A DNA stretch of 64,000 bases from NCBI GenBank assembly GCA_024234935.1, contig JACKNI010000001.1, positions 558,001-622,000 of the forward strand, given 5' to 3'. This DNA is from Chromatiales bacterium. GTDB lineage: Bacteria > Pseudomonadota > Gammaproteobacteria > Steroidobacterales > GCA-2729495. Below the pieces are notes generated by a model that made no database searches, had not been told where the DNA came from, and worked only from the letters and a program-made list of their open reading frames with translations. This document shows, one piece after another, positions 1-8,589 of this stretch. A program made the position numbers and the translations under genes. Within the stretch, counting starts at the first letter, position 1, and each line of letters begins with the position of its first letter.

Positions 1-643
1 GCACGCCATCGCCGCGTGCATTTCTGGCAATGAAGCCCTGTGTCAGCACGATGCCCGCCGCAGCGGCGAAGCGCGCCTGAAGCTCGGGATCGGGCTCGAA
101 ATCGCAGTTGGCGGCGAGGTATGCCGAACGCTCGTTGACACCGGGCCGCACACTACTGAGCAACAATTCGCGCGCATCCATCCAGGTCACCGTCAAACCC
201 TGCCGCGCAAGAAAGGCAGCACCGAGTCGTGTGGCCATCAGCTCGCCGAGCCCCATCACCCGGGCCTGGATACGCGGGCTCACTTCCCGGATCAGGTGAA
301 TCCCTGCAAGCAGATGCTCGAGTTCGCGGAAATACGCGCCCAGTTCCTTTTCGCCATCGACCTGCAGGCCGGCGGCGAGGCGCAGGTGCAGTTCGCGGAT
401 CCCGGCAACCTCGGCCGTGACGTCTGCCTCCAATGCACGATGCAGCAGTTCGTCGAGCTTGTTGGAAACGGTGGCAAGAGCCGAGTGCACGATGACCGGG
501 CGCAGGCCTTCAGCCTGCCGCTGACGCAGCAGCCCGGCGATGGTCTCCCAGCGCTCCGGGCTGGACACGCTGGTGCCACCGAACTTCAGCACGACCCAGG
601 CCGACGTGGAGGCCTTGCGACGCGCGCTGCGCTTCCCTGACAT
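1..643 (-). CDS. Aspartokinase, probably the N-terminal part of a bifunctional aspartate kinase/diaminopimelate decarboxylase (3' end outside window)
   Basis: Translated from the ATG at 643 down to the window edge (about 214 codons, no stop). The signature KFGGTSV lies at residues 20-26, where aspartokinases bind ATP and aspartate, and MGLGELMATRL follows further on, a motif region also typical of the family. Aspartokinase makes aspartyl phosphate, the first step toward lysine, threonine and methionine. The opening WVVLKFGGTSVSSPERW resembles, from memory, the bifunctional aspartokinase-LysA fusions of Xanthomonas relatives more than E. coli LysC or ThrA. The decarboxylase half would lie beyond position 1 and cannot be seen. 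The gene starts 17 bp downstream of the ilvD stop on the same strand, so the two are probably co-transcribed. Confidence 0.85.
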   Translation of the reverse strand, partial: MSGKRSARRKASTSAWVVLKFGGTSVSSPERWETIAGLLRQRQAEGLRPVIVHSALATVSNKLDELLHRALEADVTAEVAGIRELHLRLAAGLQVDGEKELGAYFRELEHLLAGIHLIREVSPRIQARVMGLGELMATRLGAAFLARQGLTVTWMDARELLLSSVRPGVNERSAYLAANCDFEPDPELQARFAAAAGIVLTQGFIARNARGDGV

Positions 644-660
644 GCTCGCCCTGTCCGTGC

Positions 661-2346
661 TCAAGTGGTGATCGCGCCGAGAGAAGCCGAGTTGACCAGT
701 TGCACGTACTTGCTGAGTACGCCGCGCGGCACCTCACGCGGCGGCAAGGTCCAGCGTGCGCGGCGCGCCTCCAGCTCCGCCGGCGAAAGATCCACATCGA
801 GGGTCCGCTTCTCGGCATCGATGGTGATGCGGTCCCCGTCCTGCAACAGCGCCAGCGGCCCGCCGACGGCAGCCTCGGGCGAAACATGCCCGACGACGAA
901 GCCGTGACTGCCACCGGAGAAGCGGCCATCGGTGATCAACGCAACCTCGGCACCCAGACCGCGACCCATGATCGCACCGGTCGGACTCAGCATCTCGCGC
1001 ATGCCCGGACCACCCTTCGGACCCTCGTAGCGAATCACCACCACATCACCGGCAACGACCACGCCACCGAGGATGGCTTCGAGCGCGGCTTCTTCGGAGC
1101 CGAACACGCGAGCATTGCCGACAAAGCGCAGCCCCTCCTTGCCGGTGATCTTGGCCACTGCACCATCCGGTGCAATATTTCCATTCATTACAACAAGATG
1201 GCTGTCATTCTTCATAGGATTATCAAAGCCGCGGATGATGTCCTGACCCGCCGGATAGGGCTGTATATGAGCCAGGTTTTCGGCAATGGTCTTGCCACTG
1301 ACCGTCAGACATTCACCGTGCAGCAGGCCCTGGTCGAGCAGCATCTTCATCAGCGGCTGGATGCCACCGATGGCAACCAGCTCGGACATCGCATAGCGCC
1401 CGCTCGGGCGCAGATCAGCGAGCACCGGCACCCTGGCACCGATACGCGTGAAATCGTCCAGCGTGAGCGGAATATTCGCCTCGTGCGCGATTGCCAGCAG
1501 ATGCAGGACCGCGTTGGTCGAACCGCCGAGCGCGATCACCACCGTGATCGCATTCTCAAAGGCTTCACGACTGACGATATCCGAAGGCTTGATGCCGCGA
1601 CGAACCAGCTCAACCACTGCCGCACCGGCGCGGCGGCAGTCGTCCAGCTTGTCCGGCGAGATCGCGTCCTGGGCGGAGCTGTTCGGCAGGCTGAGACCCA
1701 GCGCCTCGATGGCCGAGGCCATCGTGTTCGCCGTGTACATGCCACCGCAGGAGCCCGCGCCCGGAATCGCCGTCTGCTCGACCTCGAGCAGCTGTGCCCT
1801 CGACATACGGCCGCCAGCAACCGCACCGACTGCCTCGAAAACCGAGACGATGTCACAGCGGTTGGCGCCGGGCAGGATCGTGCCACCATAGACAAACACC
1901 GAGGGGCGATCCATGCGCACCATGGCGATCGCACATCCAGGCATGTTCTTGTCGCAGCCACCGATGGTCACAAAACCGTCAAAGCCTTCCGCACCCACGA
2001 CCGTCTCGATCGAATCGGCAATCACTTCGCGCGATACCAGCGAGTAGCGCATGCCGGGCGTACCCATCGAGATCCCGTCCGAGACGGTGATGGTGTTGAA
2101 GATCACCGACTTGCCGCCCGCCGCATCGGCACCCTCGCCTGCCAGCCTGGCCAGCTGATCGATGTGCATGTTGCAGGGCGTGACCATGCTCCAGGTCGAG
2201 GCGATGCCGATCTGGCTCTTCCCGAAATCAGCCTCGGTGAAGCCGACGGCCCGCAGCATGGCGCGGCTCGGCGCCTGTGAAACGCCGTCCACGACGACGC
2301 TGGAATAGCGGCGCGCACTGTCTTTGGTGTTCTTTGGGTCAGTCAT
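661..2346 (-). CDS. ilvD: Dihydroxy-acid dehydratase
   Basis: A 561-residue IlvD/Edd-family protein. It dehydrates 2,3-dihydroxy-isovalerate and 2,3-dihydroxy-3-methylvalerate to the 2-keto acids in valine, isoleucine and leucine synthesis. Fe-S ligand motifs are visible as GGCDKNMPGC and AGSCGGMYTANTM, and the C-terminal catalytic region reads TDGRFSGGSHGFVVGHVSPE. Length matches the short 2Fe-2S-type IlvD proteins (about 560 residues) rather than the roughly 615-residue E. coli enzyme. The start ATG at 2346 gives a normal N-terminus. It sits directly upstream of the aspartokinase gene, so branched-chain and aspartate-family biosynthesis are linked here. Confidence 0.97.
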   Translation of the reverse strand: MTDPKNTKDSARRYSSVVVDGVSQAPSRAMLRAVGFTEADFGKSQIGIASTWSMVTPCNMHIDQLARLAGEGADAAGGKSVIFNTITVSDGISMGTPGMRYSLVSREVIADSIETVVGAEGFDGFVTIGGCDKNMPGCAIAMVRMDRPSVFVYGGTILPGANRCDIVSVFEAVGAVAGGRMSRAQLLEVEQTAIPGAGSCGGMYTANTMASAIEALGLSLPNSSAQDAISPDKLDDCRRAGAAVVELVRRGIKPSDIVSREAFENAITVVIALGGSTNAVLHLLAIAHEANIPLTLDDFTRIGARVPVLADLRPSGRYAMSELVAIGGIQPLMKMLLDQGLLHGECLTVSGKTIAENLAHIQPYPAGQDIIRGFDNPMKNDSHLVVMNGNIAPDGAVAKITGKEGLRFVGNARVFGSEEAALEAILGGVVVAGDVVVIRYEGPKGGPGMREMLSPTGAIMGRGLGAEVALITDGRFSGGSHGFVVGHVSPEAAVGGPLALLQDGDRITIDAEKRTLDVDLSPAELEARRARWTLPPREVPRGVLSKYVQLVNSASLGAITT

Positions 2347-2445
2347 GATCTGGTCCGTACTCCGCAGCTGTTTCAGGCAGCAAAACCGGGCGCAAGTTTA
2401 GCCGATTCGGTCTTGATTCCCTATGCAAATCCGGCTGAATCTCCC

Positions 2446-3879
2446 TCAACCCGCGCGCAACAACTTGCCCGGATTCATGATGTTGTGCGGATCGAGTACG
2501 CCCTTGATGGCACGCATCACCTCGATCGTCGTCCCGCCCCGCCAGCGTTCGAGTTCCGCCACTTTGAGGCTGCCGATACCGTGCTCGGCACTGAAGCTGC
2601 CACCGAAGTCCACCGCAATCTGGTGAATCTGCGCGGCGATCTCGTCCCAGCGAGCGAGAAAAGCCGCCGGATCCGCACCGACCGGCTGACTGAGGTTGAA
2701 GTGCACATTGCCATCACCGAGATGTCCGAAGGCAACCACGCGGACCCCCGGCACGGCCGACTCGGCCCAGGCGGATGCACGGGCAACAAACTCGCCGATG
2801 CTGGAAACCGGCACCGAGATGTCGTGCTTGATGCTGGCTCCCTCGATCTTCTGCCCCTCCGACATGCTGTGACGAAGCCTCCACAAGGCATTCCGCTGTG
2901 CGCCACTGGTCGCGACCACGCCGTCTGTCACCGTATGCCTCTCGAGCATGCCGGCCAGGAAACGCTCCAGGTCCGCTCCGGTATCTGCCGATTCGCGCGC
3001 GGTGCCGAGTTCCAGCAGCACGTACCAGGGCGAGTCGCTGCCCAGCGGCGCGCGGCTGCCCGGAATATGTCGAATCACGAAATCCAGCGAGGTCTGATTG
3101 GCAAACTCGAAGGCGGTCAGCTCATCACCCAGCGAGTCGCGTGCCGCACCATACAGCCTCAGCGCCGCCGCAACATCGGGCACGGCCAGCCAGGCAGTTG
3201 CCGTGTGCCGGGGCTGCGGGAAGAGCTTGCAGCTCGCTGCCGTGATAAAGCCCAGCGTCCCTTCCGCACCGATGAACAGTTGCTTCAGGTCGTATCCGGT
3301 GTTGTCCTTGCGCAGGCTACGCAGCCCGTCGAGCACCCGCCCGTCTGGCAGCACGACTTCGAGGCCCAGCACCAGGTCGCGCATGTTGCCAAAGCGCAGA
3401 ACTGCCGTACCGCCGGCGTTGGTGGAGAGATTCCCGCCCAGCTGACAGCTGCCCTCCGCGGCAAGACTCAGCGGGAAAAGCCGGCCCGCTTCCGCTGCCG
3501 CCGCCTGTACCGAGGCCAGCACGCAGCCAGCCTCGGCCGTGATGCTGTAATTCGCCGCGTCGATGGTACGTATGCGGTTCAGCCGACGCGCCGAGAGGAG
3601 GATTTCCGGCCGCTCTGCCGTCGAATGCGGTATGGCCCCGCCGACCAGACCCGTGTTTCCACCCTGCGGAACGACGGCGATACGATGCTGGTGACAGAAG
3701 CCGAGTATCGCTGCCACGGTCGACGTCGAGCCGGGCATCAGCATCAGCGGCGCAGCGCCCCTGAACAAGCCCCGCCATTCGGTCAGGCTGGAGGCGAGCT
3801 CGGCCGGATCCTCGATATGGCCACCAGGGCCGGCAAGTGCCTTGAGTTCAGCGAGAAGCGGGCTGGAAATTGCGGTCAA
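2446..3879 (-). CDS. FAD-linked oxidoreductase of the GlcD/D-2-hydroxyacid dehydrogenase family
   Basis: An FAD-binding (PCMH-type) oxidase with the C-terminal FAD-oxidase domain. The FAD-binding half includes VVPQGGNTGLVGGAI (PPxGGxTG-like loop) and QLGGNLSTNAGG. The C-terminal half carries FGHLGDGNVHFNLS and SAEHGIGSLK, diagnostic of the glycolate/D-lactate/D-2-hydroxyglutarate dehydrogenase family. It probably oxidizes a D-2-hydroxy acid; the substrate cannot be told from sequence. The start is uncertain: the TTG at 3879 gives 477 residues, the usual length, while the ATG at 3939 adds 20 residues that do not look like family sequence. It is divergent from the cyclase-like gene at 4018, and the two share a short intergenic control region of about 140 bp. 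Confidence 0.88.
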   Translation of the reverse strand: MTAISSPLLAELKALAGPGGHIEDPAELASSLTEWRGLFRGAAPLMLMPGSTSTVAAILGFCHQHRIAVVPQGGNTGLVGGAIPHSTAERPEILLSARRLNRIRTIDAANYSITAEAGCVLASVQAAAAEAGRLFPLSLAAEGSCQLGGNLSTNAGGTAVLRFGNMRDLVLGLEVVLPDGRVLDGLRSLRKDNTGYDLKQLFIGAEGTLGFITAASCKLFPQPRHTATAWLAVPDVAAALRLYGAARDSLGDELTAFEFANQTSLDFVIRHIPGSRAPLGSDSPWYVLLELGTARESADTGADLERFLAGMLERHTVTDGVVATSGAQRNALWRLRHSMSEGQKIEGASIKHDISVPVSSIGEFVARASAWAESAVPGVRVVAFGHLGDGNVHFNLSQPVGADPAAFLARWDEIAAQIHQIAVDFGGSFSAEHGIGSLKVAELERWRGGTTIEVMRAIKGVLDPHNIMNPGKLLRAG

Positions 3880-4017
3880 GGGAATGAACCTGCTGATGTA
3901 AAAGACGGGCCATTGCAATGCCGCTTGCCCGTCGTGCATCCTAAGACAGTCCCCACCGGGTCGCAAAGCACGCTTTCCACGGAAGGAATCCGGGTTCTGA
4001 GCACACGTTCCATATTC

Positions 4018-5250
4018 ATGCCCGACCCCATTTTCCCCGAAGGCACATTCGGTCCTGCCGCTGCTTTCGATTTCCGCCAGCGCAGCAATCTCCAGGAACT
4101 CGACCGGCAACTTTACAGCCACTGGGGGCTCGGCCAGAACCTCGTGATGGCCTGGTGTCCGCATCCGACCGGCATCCAGGTCCTGGTGGTGCCTCATCAT
4201 GCGGTTGCCAGTTATGGTGCAAGCGGCAACACGGAGTCACCGGCTGACAACAGCCTCAGTCCGGCACACGAATTCATCATGCATCTGCTGTCCGGGTCGC
4301 GGCAGTTCAACGCCCGGCAGATGAACAACGCCACCCATCTGCTCGGCGTCGAGGCCATACAGATCCGTTTGCGCCAGGCACTCACCGGCGGTGCCGATGA
4401 AGCAGCGGTGATCGACCAGATCGTCAAGCGCTACAGCGTCAGCTACATCCACAATCGTGCGGTGGCGCTTTTCGATATCGTCGGCTTCAGCCTGCTCAGC
4501 CCTTTCGAACAGATGACCCAGCTCAGCAGCCTGTCCTGTTCACTCAATGCCGCACACAGCCGCCTGATGGGCCGGCGCATGATGGTGGACTTCGCGCGCT
4601 CCACCACCGGCGACGGCTTCTATATCTGGAATCGCGACGCCGGACTCGAGGCCAACACCAACCTCTACCACTTCATGCATCTGGTCCTCGCCGACAACGC
4701 CATCGCCGGACAGAAAGCTGCGAGTCGCACCGTGCCGTTGTTGCGCACCAGTTTTCATGTCGGCAACTGCTACGAGTTCCACCACGCCGAAGGCCTCAAC
4801 CCGACCATGTACTGCGACATCGTCGGCGACGTCACCATCGAACTCGCACGCATGGTCGAGCATGCAATGCCCGGCCAGATTCTGGTCGGCGACTTCGCAC
4901 TGGAAACCATCAGCCAGGAACCGTTGACCGATGCCGTCTGCGACGCCATCGGCTTCATCGAACAGGCCCAGAACAGCCTGTCACAGCTCAACGGGCTTGA
5001 GCTGTCCGGCGACGCCGTCGAGTCGATCAAGTGCTACCTCACCGGACAGGCCTGCGCCGACGGCACCTTCACCATTCGCAAGCTCGCCATCCATGACAAA
5101 CACGGCCGTACCCGCAACGCCTTCAACGCCAAGGTCAACATCCACCGCCGTGATGCGACACCGATTCTGCTCGGCATCGAAGACAGACTGCTATGCGATG
5201 ACGAACGCTACGCCGTGACGCGGGGGCATGTGGTGCGGGATGGGACGTGA
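4018..5250 (+). CDS. Class III nucleotide cyclase-like protein
   Basis: A 410-residue protein starting at the ATG at 4018. The open frame extends much further upstream, but that part is antisense to the FAD oxidase. A class III cyclase homology domain begins near residue 150 with ALFDIVGFS, which holds the first metal-binding Asp. The second metal-binding site is TTGDGF near residue 196, and GDVTIELARM near residue 270 matches the GxxVNxAAR region with its transition-state Arg. The Asn of that motif is replaced (Ile in my alignment), so activity may be altered or lost. The N-terminal 140 residues match nothing I recognise and no membrane segment is obvious. It could make cAMP or cGMP, or be a catalytically altered sensor. 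Confidence 0.65.
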   Translation: MPDPIFPEGTFGPAAAFDFRQRSNLQELDRQLYSHWGLGQNLVMAWCPHPTGIQVLVVPHHAVASYGASGNTESPADNSLSPAHEFIMHLLSGSRQFNARQMNNATHLLGVEAIQIRLRQALTGGADEAAVIDQIVKRYSVSYIHNRAVALFDIVGFSLLSPFEQMTQLSSLSCSLNAAHSRLMGRRMMVDFARSTTGDGFYIWNRDAGLEANTNLYHFMHLVLADNAIAGQKAASRTVPLLRTSFHVGNCYEFHHAEGLNPTMYCDIVGDVTIELARMVEHAMPGQILVGDFALETISQEPLTDAVCDAIGFIEQAQNSLSQLNGLELSGDAVESIKCYLTGQACADGTFTIRKLAIHDKHGRTRNAFNAKVNIHRRDATPILLGIEDRLLCDDERYAVTRGHVVRDGT

Positions 5251-5384
5251 GCATGCGAATGTATATCCACCGCACGCCGGCGGACACAGATTCGCAGACT
5301 GACCGCTCGCTTGCGGTGCGCGACAGGAAGTATGCCAAGCCCGCATTGCTACTTCCCTGCTCGATCGTAACCGTTTGTTGTTAT

Positions 5385-5461
5385 TGGTCGGGGCGACAGG
5401 ATTTGAACCTGCGACCCCCTGCACCCCATGCAGGTGCGCTACCAGGCTGCGCCACGCCCCG
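5385..5461 (-). tRNA. tRNA-Pro (anticodon GGG)
   Basis: Reading the minus strand gives a full cloverleaf with a CGGGGCG/CGCCCCG acceptor stem, D arm GCGCAGCCTGGTAGCGC, anticodon loop ATGGGGT within a CCTGC/GCAGG stem, T arm GGTTCAAATCC and encoded CCA at 5385-5387. The loop and stem context match E. coli proline tRNA with anticodon GGG. Confidence 0.97.
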
Positions 5462-5546
5462 ACTTTGTTCCGGTACCTGCTGAACAGACATTGATGCCCT
5501 TCGACAGGGCGTGAATTGTAAGCGGAAAGACGGTCAGAACGCCAAG

Positions 5547-5903
5547 TCAGCGACGCAGCAGGCGTAATACTTCTTCAAGCTCGAGGCGCAGCTGACGGAT
5601 GATCTGCTGGCTCTGGGTGGTATCGACCCGGGCTTCTTCGCCGGTGAGCTTCTGGCGGGCCCCACCGATGGTGAAGCCTTCGTCGTAAAGCAGGCCGCGA
5701 ATCTGGCGAATGACGAGTACGTCCTGGCGCTGGTAATAGCGGCGATTTCCGCGGCGCTTGACGGGCTTTAGCTGCGGGAACTCCTGCTCCCAGTAACGCA
5801 GCACGTGCGGCTTGACCGCACAAAGCTCGCTGACCTCACCGATCGTGAAGTAGCGCTTGCCCGGAATCGGGGGCAGTTCGTCGTTATTCCCCGGCTCCAG
5901 CAT
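5547..5903 (-). CDS. MerR-family transcriptional regulator downstream of ihfA
   Basis: A 118-residue MerR-type protein. The winged-helix DNA-binding domain is at the N-terminus: YFTIGEVSELCAVKPHVLRYWEQEFPQL followed by the RRGNRRYYQRQDV wing. The C-terminus is a short amphipathic dimerization helix. No metal- or drug-binding cysteines are present, so the effector is unknown. Its start lies inside the 3' end of ihfA (20-bp overlap), an arrangement widespread in gammaproteobacteria, and it is presumably translated from the pheST-ihfA transcript. Confidence 0.93.
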   Translation of the reverse strand: MLEPGNNDELPPIPGKRYFTIGEVSELCAVKPHVLRYWEQEFPQLKPVKRRGNRRYYQRQDVLVIRQIRGLLYDEGFTIGGARQKLTGEEARVDTTQSQQIIRQLRLELEEVLRLLRR

Positions 5904-6183
5904 AGGCCTCTACTCGGGTCTTCAGTTTTTGTCCGGGACGAAACGTGACGACACGTCGCGCCGTGATGGGGATTTCTTTCCCCGTTTTTGGATTGCGGCC
6001 TGGCCGTTGATTCTTGTCTCGCAGGTCGAAGTTGCCGAATCCGGAAAGCTTTACCTGCTCTCCGCTGGCCAGTGAGGCACGCAGTTCTTCAAAGAACAAC
6101 TCGACGAGCTCGCGGGCTTCGCGTTTGTTGAGTCCCAGTTCATTGAACAGAGACTCGGCCATATCAGCCTTGGTGAGAGCCAT
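5884..6183 (-). CDS. ihfA: Integration host factor subunit alpha
   Basis: A 99-residue DNA-bending protein, almost co-linear with E. coli IhfA. GFGNFDLRDKNQRPGRNPKTG is the beta-arm region, with the proline that intercalates DNA, and ARRVVTFRPGQKLK follows. It forms a heterodimer with IhfB, encoded at 19349-19651. The ATG at 6183 (MALTKADMAE) matches the family start; an ATG two codons upstream at 6189 is possible. It lies 20 bp downstream of the pheT stop in the conserved pheS-pheT-ihfA order. Confidence 0.97.
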   Translation of the reverse strand: MALTKADMAESLFNELGLNKREARELVELFFEELRASLASGEQVKLSGFGNFDLRDKNQRPGRNPKTGKEIPITARRVVTFRPGQKLKTRVEAYAGAGE

Positions 6184-6203
6184 GCTCATTATTTTTTTAC
6201 TCG

Positions 6204-8579
6204 TTATTCTCTTAGCCGGGCGTCGAATTTCATGGCCAGATGAGTGACGACACCGCTGATGATTTTCTCGATATCAGCGTCAGTAAGGGTGCGGGATGTT
6301 TCCTGCAAAATCAAGCCCAAAGCGACACTCTTTTGACCACTTCCGATGCGTTTGTCAGCGAAGATGTCAAATACCACGACATCTTTCAGCGCTGGTCCGG
6401 CGGCCTCGGCAACCGCCGCCAGCAACTTGCCGGCGGGTATCTCGCTCGCCACCAGGATGGCGAGATCGCGGCGTACCGCCGGAAAGCGAGACAGGGCCTG
6501 ATAGCGCCGCGGCCTGGCACGACTGAGCGCTGCGGTATCCATCTCGAAAAGCACAGGCGATGCAGGCAGTTCGAGCGCTGCGCGCAATGCCGGGTGCAAT
6601 ACACCGAGCCAGCCCACAGGCACACCGTCACGCAGGATCCGCGCCGTCTGTCCGGGCTGGAGAGCGGAATGCTCCGCGGCCACAAAATCCAGGCCGGACG
6701 GATCACCAGCGAGCCGCAGCAAGGCCTCAACGTCGGCTTTCACATCGAAGAATCCAGCCGAAACAGGCTTTGTATCCCATTGTTCCGGAGTGACATTACC
6801 GATGGCGACACCGGCAATGACGGTCTGCTCCGACAGCGCGTCGGCGCCAGAAGGGCTGAAGCGCACGCCGGCCTCAAAGAGACGAACGCGGCTCTGCTGA
6901 CGCGCCAGATTATGACGAACCGCATTGATCAGGCCCGGCCACAGGGTCTGGCGCATCACTGCGAGTTCAGCGGAAATCGGATTGACCAGCGGGACACCAG
7001 GGGCACCGCCTGCAAACTGCGAATCGAGATCAGCGTCGATGAAGCTGTAGGTGATCGCTTCCTGGTAACCGCGCTCGACCAGCACGTTTTTCAAACGGTC
7101 GAGGCCGACCACGCTGTCGCTCGCCGCACCAAGGCGGGTGGTCTGCTGACCCGGAAGCTCCCCGATGCGATCGTAGCCACGTATCCGTGCGATCTCTTCG
7201 ATCAGGTCCACCTCAATCGCGATATCAAAGCGGAAGGATGCCGCTTGTACCTGCCAGCCCAATGCATGCCCATCGACCAGCATGTCGAGCCGTTGCAGGA
7301 TATCGACGACCTCTGCATCCGGCACCTGGTGACCGAGCACCTGCGCCAGGCGCTCACGTCGCAAGAGCACCGCCGGAACGCGCTTTTCTGCCAGCGCACC
7401 CCACACGCTCGCTGGTCCGGGCTTGCCACCGGTGATGTCCAGCAGGAGCGTCGTCGCCCGCTCGATCGCTGCAAGCTGGCCGGCCGGATCAACACCGCGT
7501 TCAAAGCGAGTTGCCGCATCCGTCTGCAAACCGAAGCGGCGCGCGCGCCCGGCGACAACGGCAGGCCGGAAAAATGCCGACTCCAGCACCACGTTGCGCG
7601 TGCCCTCCGTCACTCCGGTACTTGCGCCGCCCATGATGCCGGCCATGCCCACGGCACCGCGTGCATCAGCGATAACCAGCACATTGGCGTCAAGTTCCGC
7701 TACGTCACCGGTCAGCAACTGAAGTTTCTCGGCAGGCAGGCCGCGCCGGACTGCAAGACCACCGGACAGGGTATCCATGTCATAGGCATGCAGTGGCTGG
7801 CCCAGCTCGATCATCACGAGGTTGGTTACATCGACGACCGGGTTGATGCTGCGGATACCGCTGCGGCGCAAGCGCTCGCGCAGCCAGAACGGGCTCGGCA
7901 CATCGCTGCGCAGGCCGCGGATCACGCGGCTGACAAAGACCGGACAGTCATCCTGACTGCCGATCGTTACCGGAAATACTTCATCGATGAGGGCAGCGAC
8001 CGGCACGGTTTCCGGGGCGCGAAACAGCACACCGGTTGCCGCGGCCAGATCGCGCGCAACGCCTGCCACGCAGAAGCAGTCAGCCCGGTTGGGCGTGACT
8101 TTCAGGTCGATAATCTGGTCATCGAGCCCCAGAGCCTCGGCGACCGGCATCCCGGGCTGCAGACCGGCATCCAGCTCCAGCAATCCATCGGCCTTTTCGG
8201 CCAGTCCGAGCTCGGTTGCCGAGCACAGCATGCCCTCCGAGGCCTCGCCGCGCAGCTTGGCCGGCTTGATCAGCGTCCCGTCCGGCAGCTTCGCGCCCAC
8301 GCATGCGACGGGATAAACGCCGCCGGCCTGCACATTGGAGGCGCCACAGACGATCTGCAGCGGCGCAACCCCTGCATCCACACGACAGACGCGCAGACGA
8401 TCGGCATTCGGATGCGGCTTCACTTCGAGCACGCGGCCAACGACGACGCCGGGCAAGGGCGGCGCAGCCGGATCGAGGCTCTCGACCTCCAGACCCTGCA
8501 TGGTCAGTTGATGCACGAGCGCGGCGGTATCCCCTGCAGGGTTTGCATACTCGCGCAACCAGTGTTCGCTGATCTTCAC
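6204..8579 (-). CDS. pheT: Phenylalanine--tRNA ligase subunit beta
   Basis: A 791-residue beta subunit of the alpha2-beta2 PheRS. Starting at GTG 8579 gives the N-terminus MKISEHWLREYANP, which is standard. The N-terminal tRNA-binding EMAP/OB domain is visible (VVGRVLEVKPHPNADRL), then the B3/B4 domain with the editing site region, the B5 domain, the catalytic-like core and a C-terminal anticodon-binding FDX-ACB domain (RRYQALSRFPAVRRDLAILV). The open frame runs further upstream into pheS, but the GTG lies just downstream of the pheS stop. Length equals E. coli PheT (795). Confidence 0.97.
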   Translation of the reverse strand: MKISEHWLREYANPAGDTAALVHQLTMQGLEVESLDPAAPPLPGVVVGRVLEVKPHPNADRLRVCRVDAGVAPLQIVCGASNVQAGGVYPVACVGAKLPDGTLIKPAKLRGEASEGMLCSATELGLAEKADGLLELDAGLQPGMPVAEALGLDDQIIDLKVTPNRADCFCVAGVARDLAAATGVLFRAPETVPVAALIDEVFPVTIGSQDDCPVFVSRVIRGLRSDVPSPFWLRERLRRSGIRSINPVVDVTNLVMIELGQPLHAYDMDTLSGGLAVRRGLPAEKLQLLTGDVAELDANVLVIADARGAVGMAGIMGGASTGVTEGTRNVVLESAFFRPAVVAGRARRFGLQTDAATRFERGVDPAGQLAAIERATTLLLDITGGKPGPASVWGALAEKRVPAVLLRRERLAQVLGHQVPDAEVVDILQRLDMLVDGHALGWQVQAASFRFDIAIEVDLIEEIARIRGYDRIGELPGQQTTRLGAASDSVVGLDRLKNVLVERGYQEAITYSFIDADLDSQFAGGAPGVPLVNPISAELAVMRQTLWPGLINAVRHNLARQQSRVRLFEAGVRFSPSGADALSEQTVIAGVAIGNVTPEQWDTKPVSAGFFDVKADVEALLRLAGDPSGLDFVAAEHSALQPGQTARILRDGVPVGWLGVLHPALRAALELPASPVLFEMDTAALSRARPRRYQALSRFPAVRRDLAILVASEIPAGKLLAAVAEAAGPALKDVVVFDIFADKRIGSGQKSVALGLILQETSRTLTDADIEKIISGVVTHLAMKFDARLRE

Positions 8580-8589
8580 GGCATGCCCA

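Noticed and set aside
700..2280. Long plus-strand open frame of 526 codons opposite ilvD
   Set aside because: High-G+C antisense frame of a clear IlvD gene; the translation has no domain and is rich in His, Arg and Gln typical of antisense sequence.
2413..4017. Upstream extension of the cyclase-like frame
   Set aside because: It is antisense to the FAD oxidase and has no cyclase-like sequence; the protein begins at 4018.
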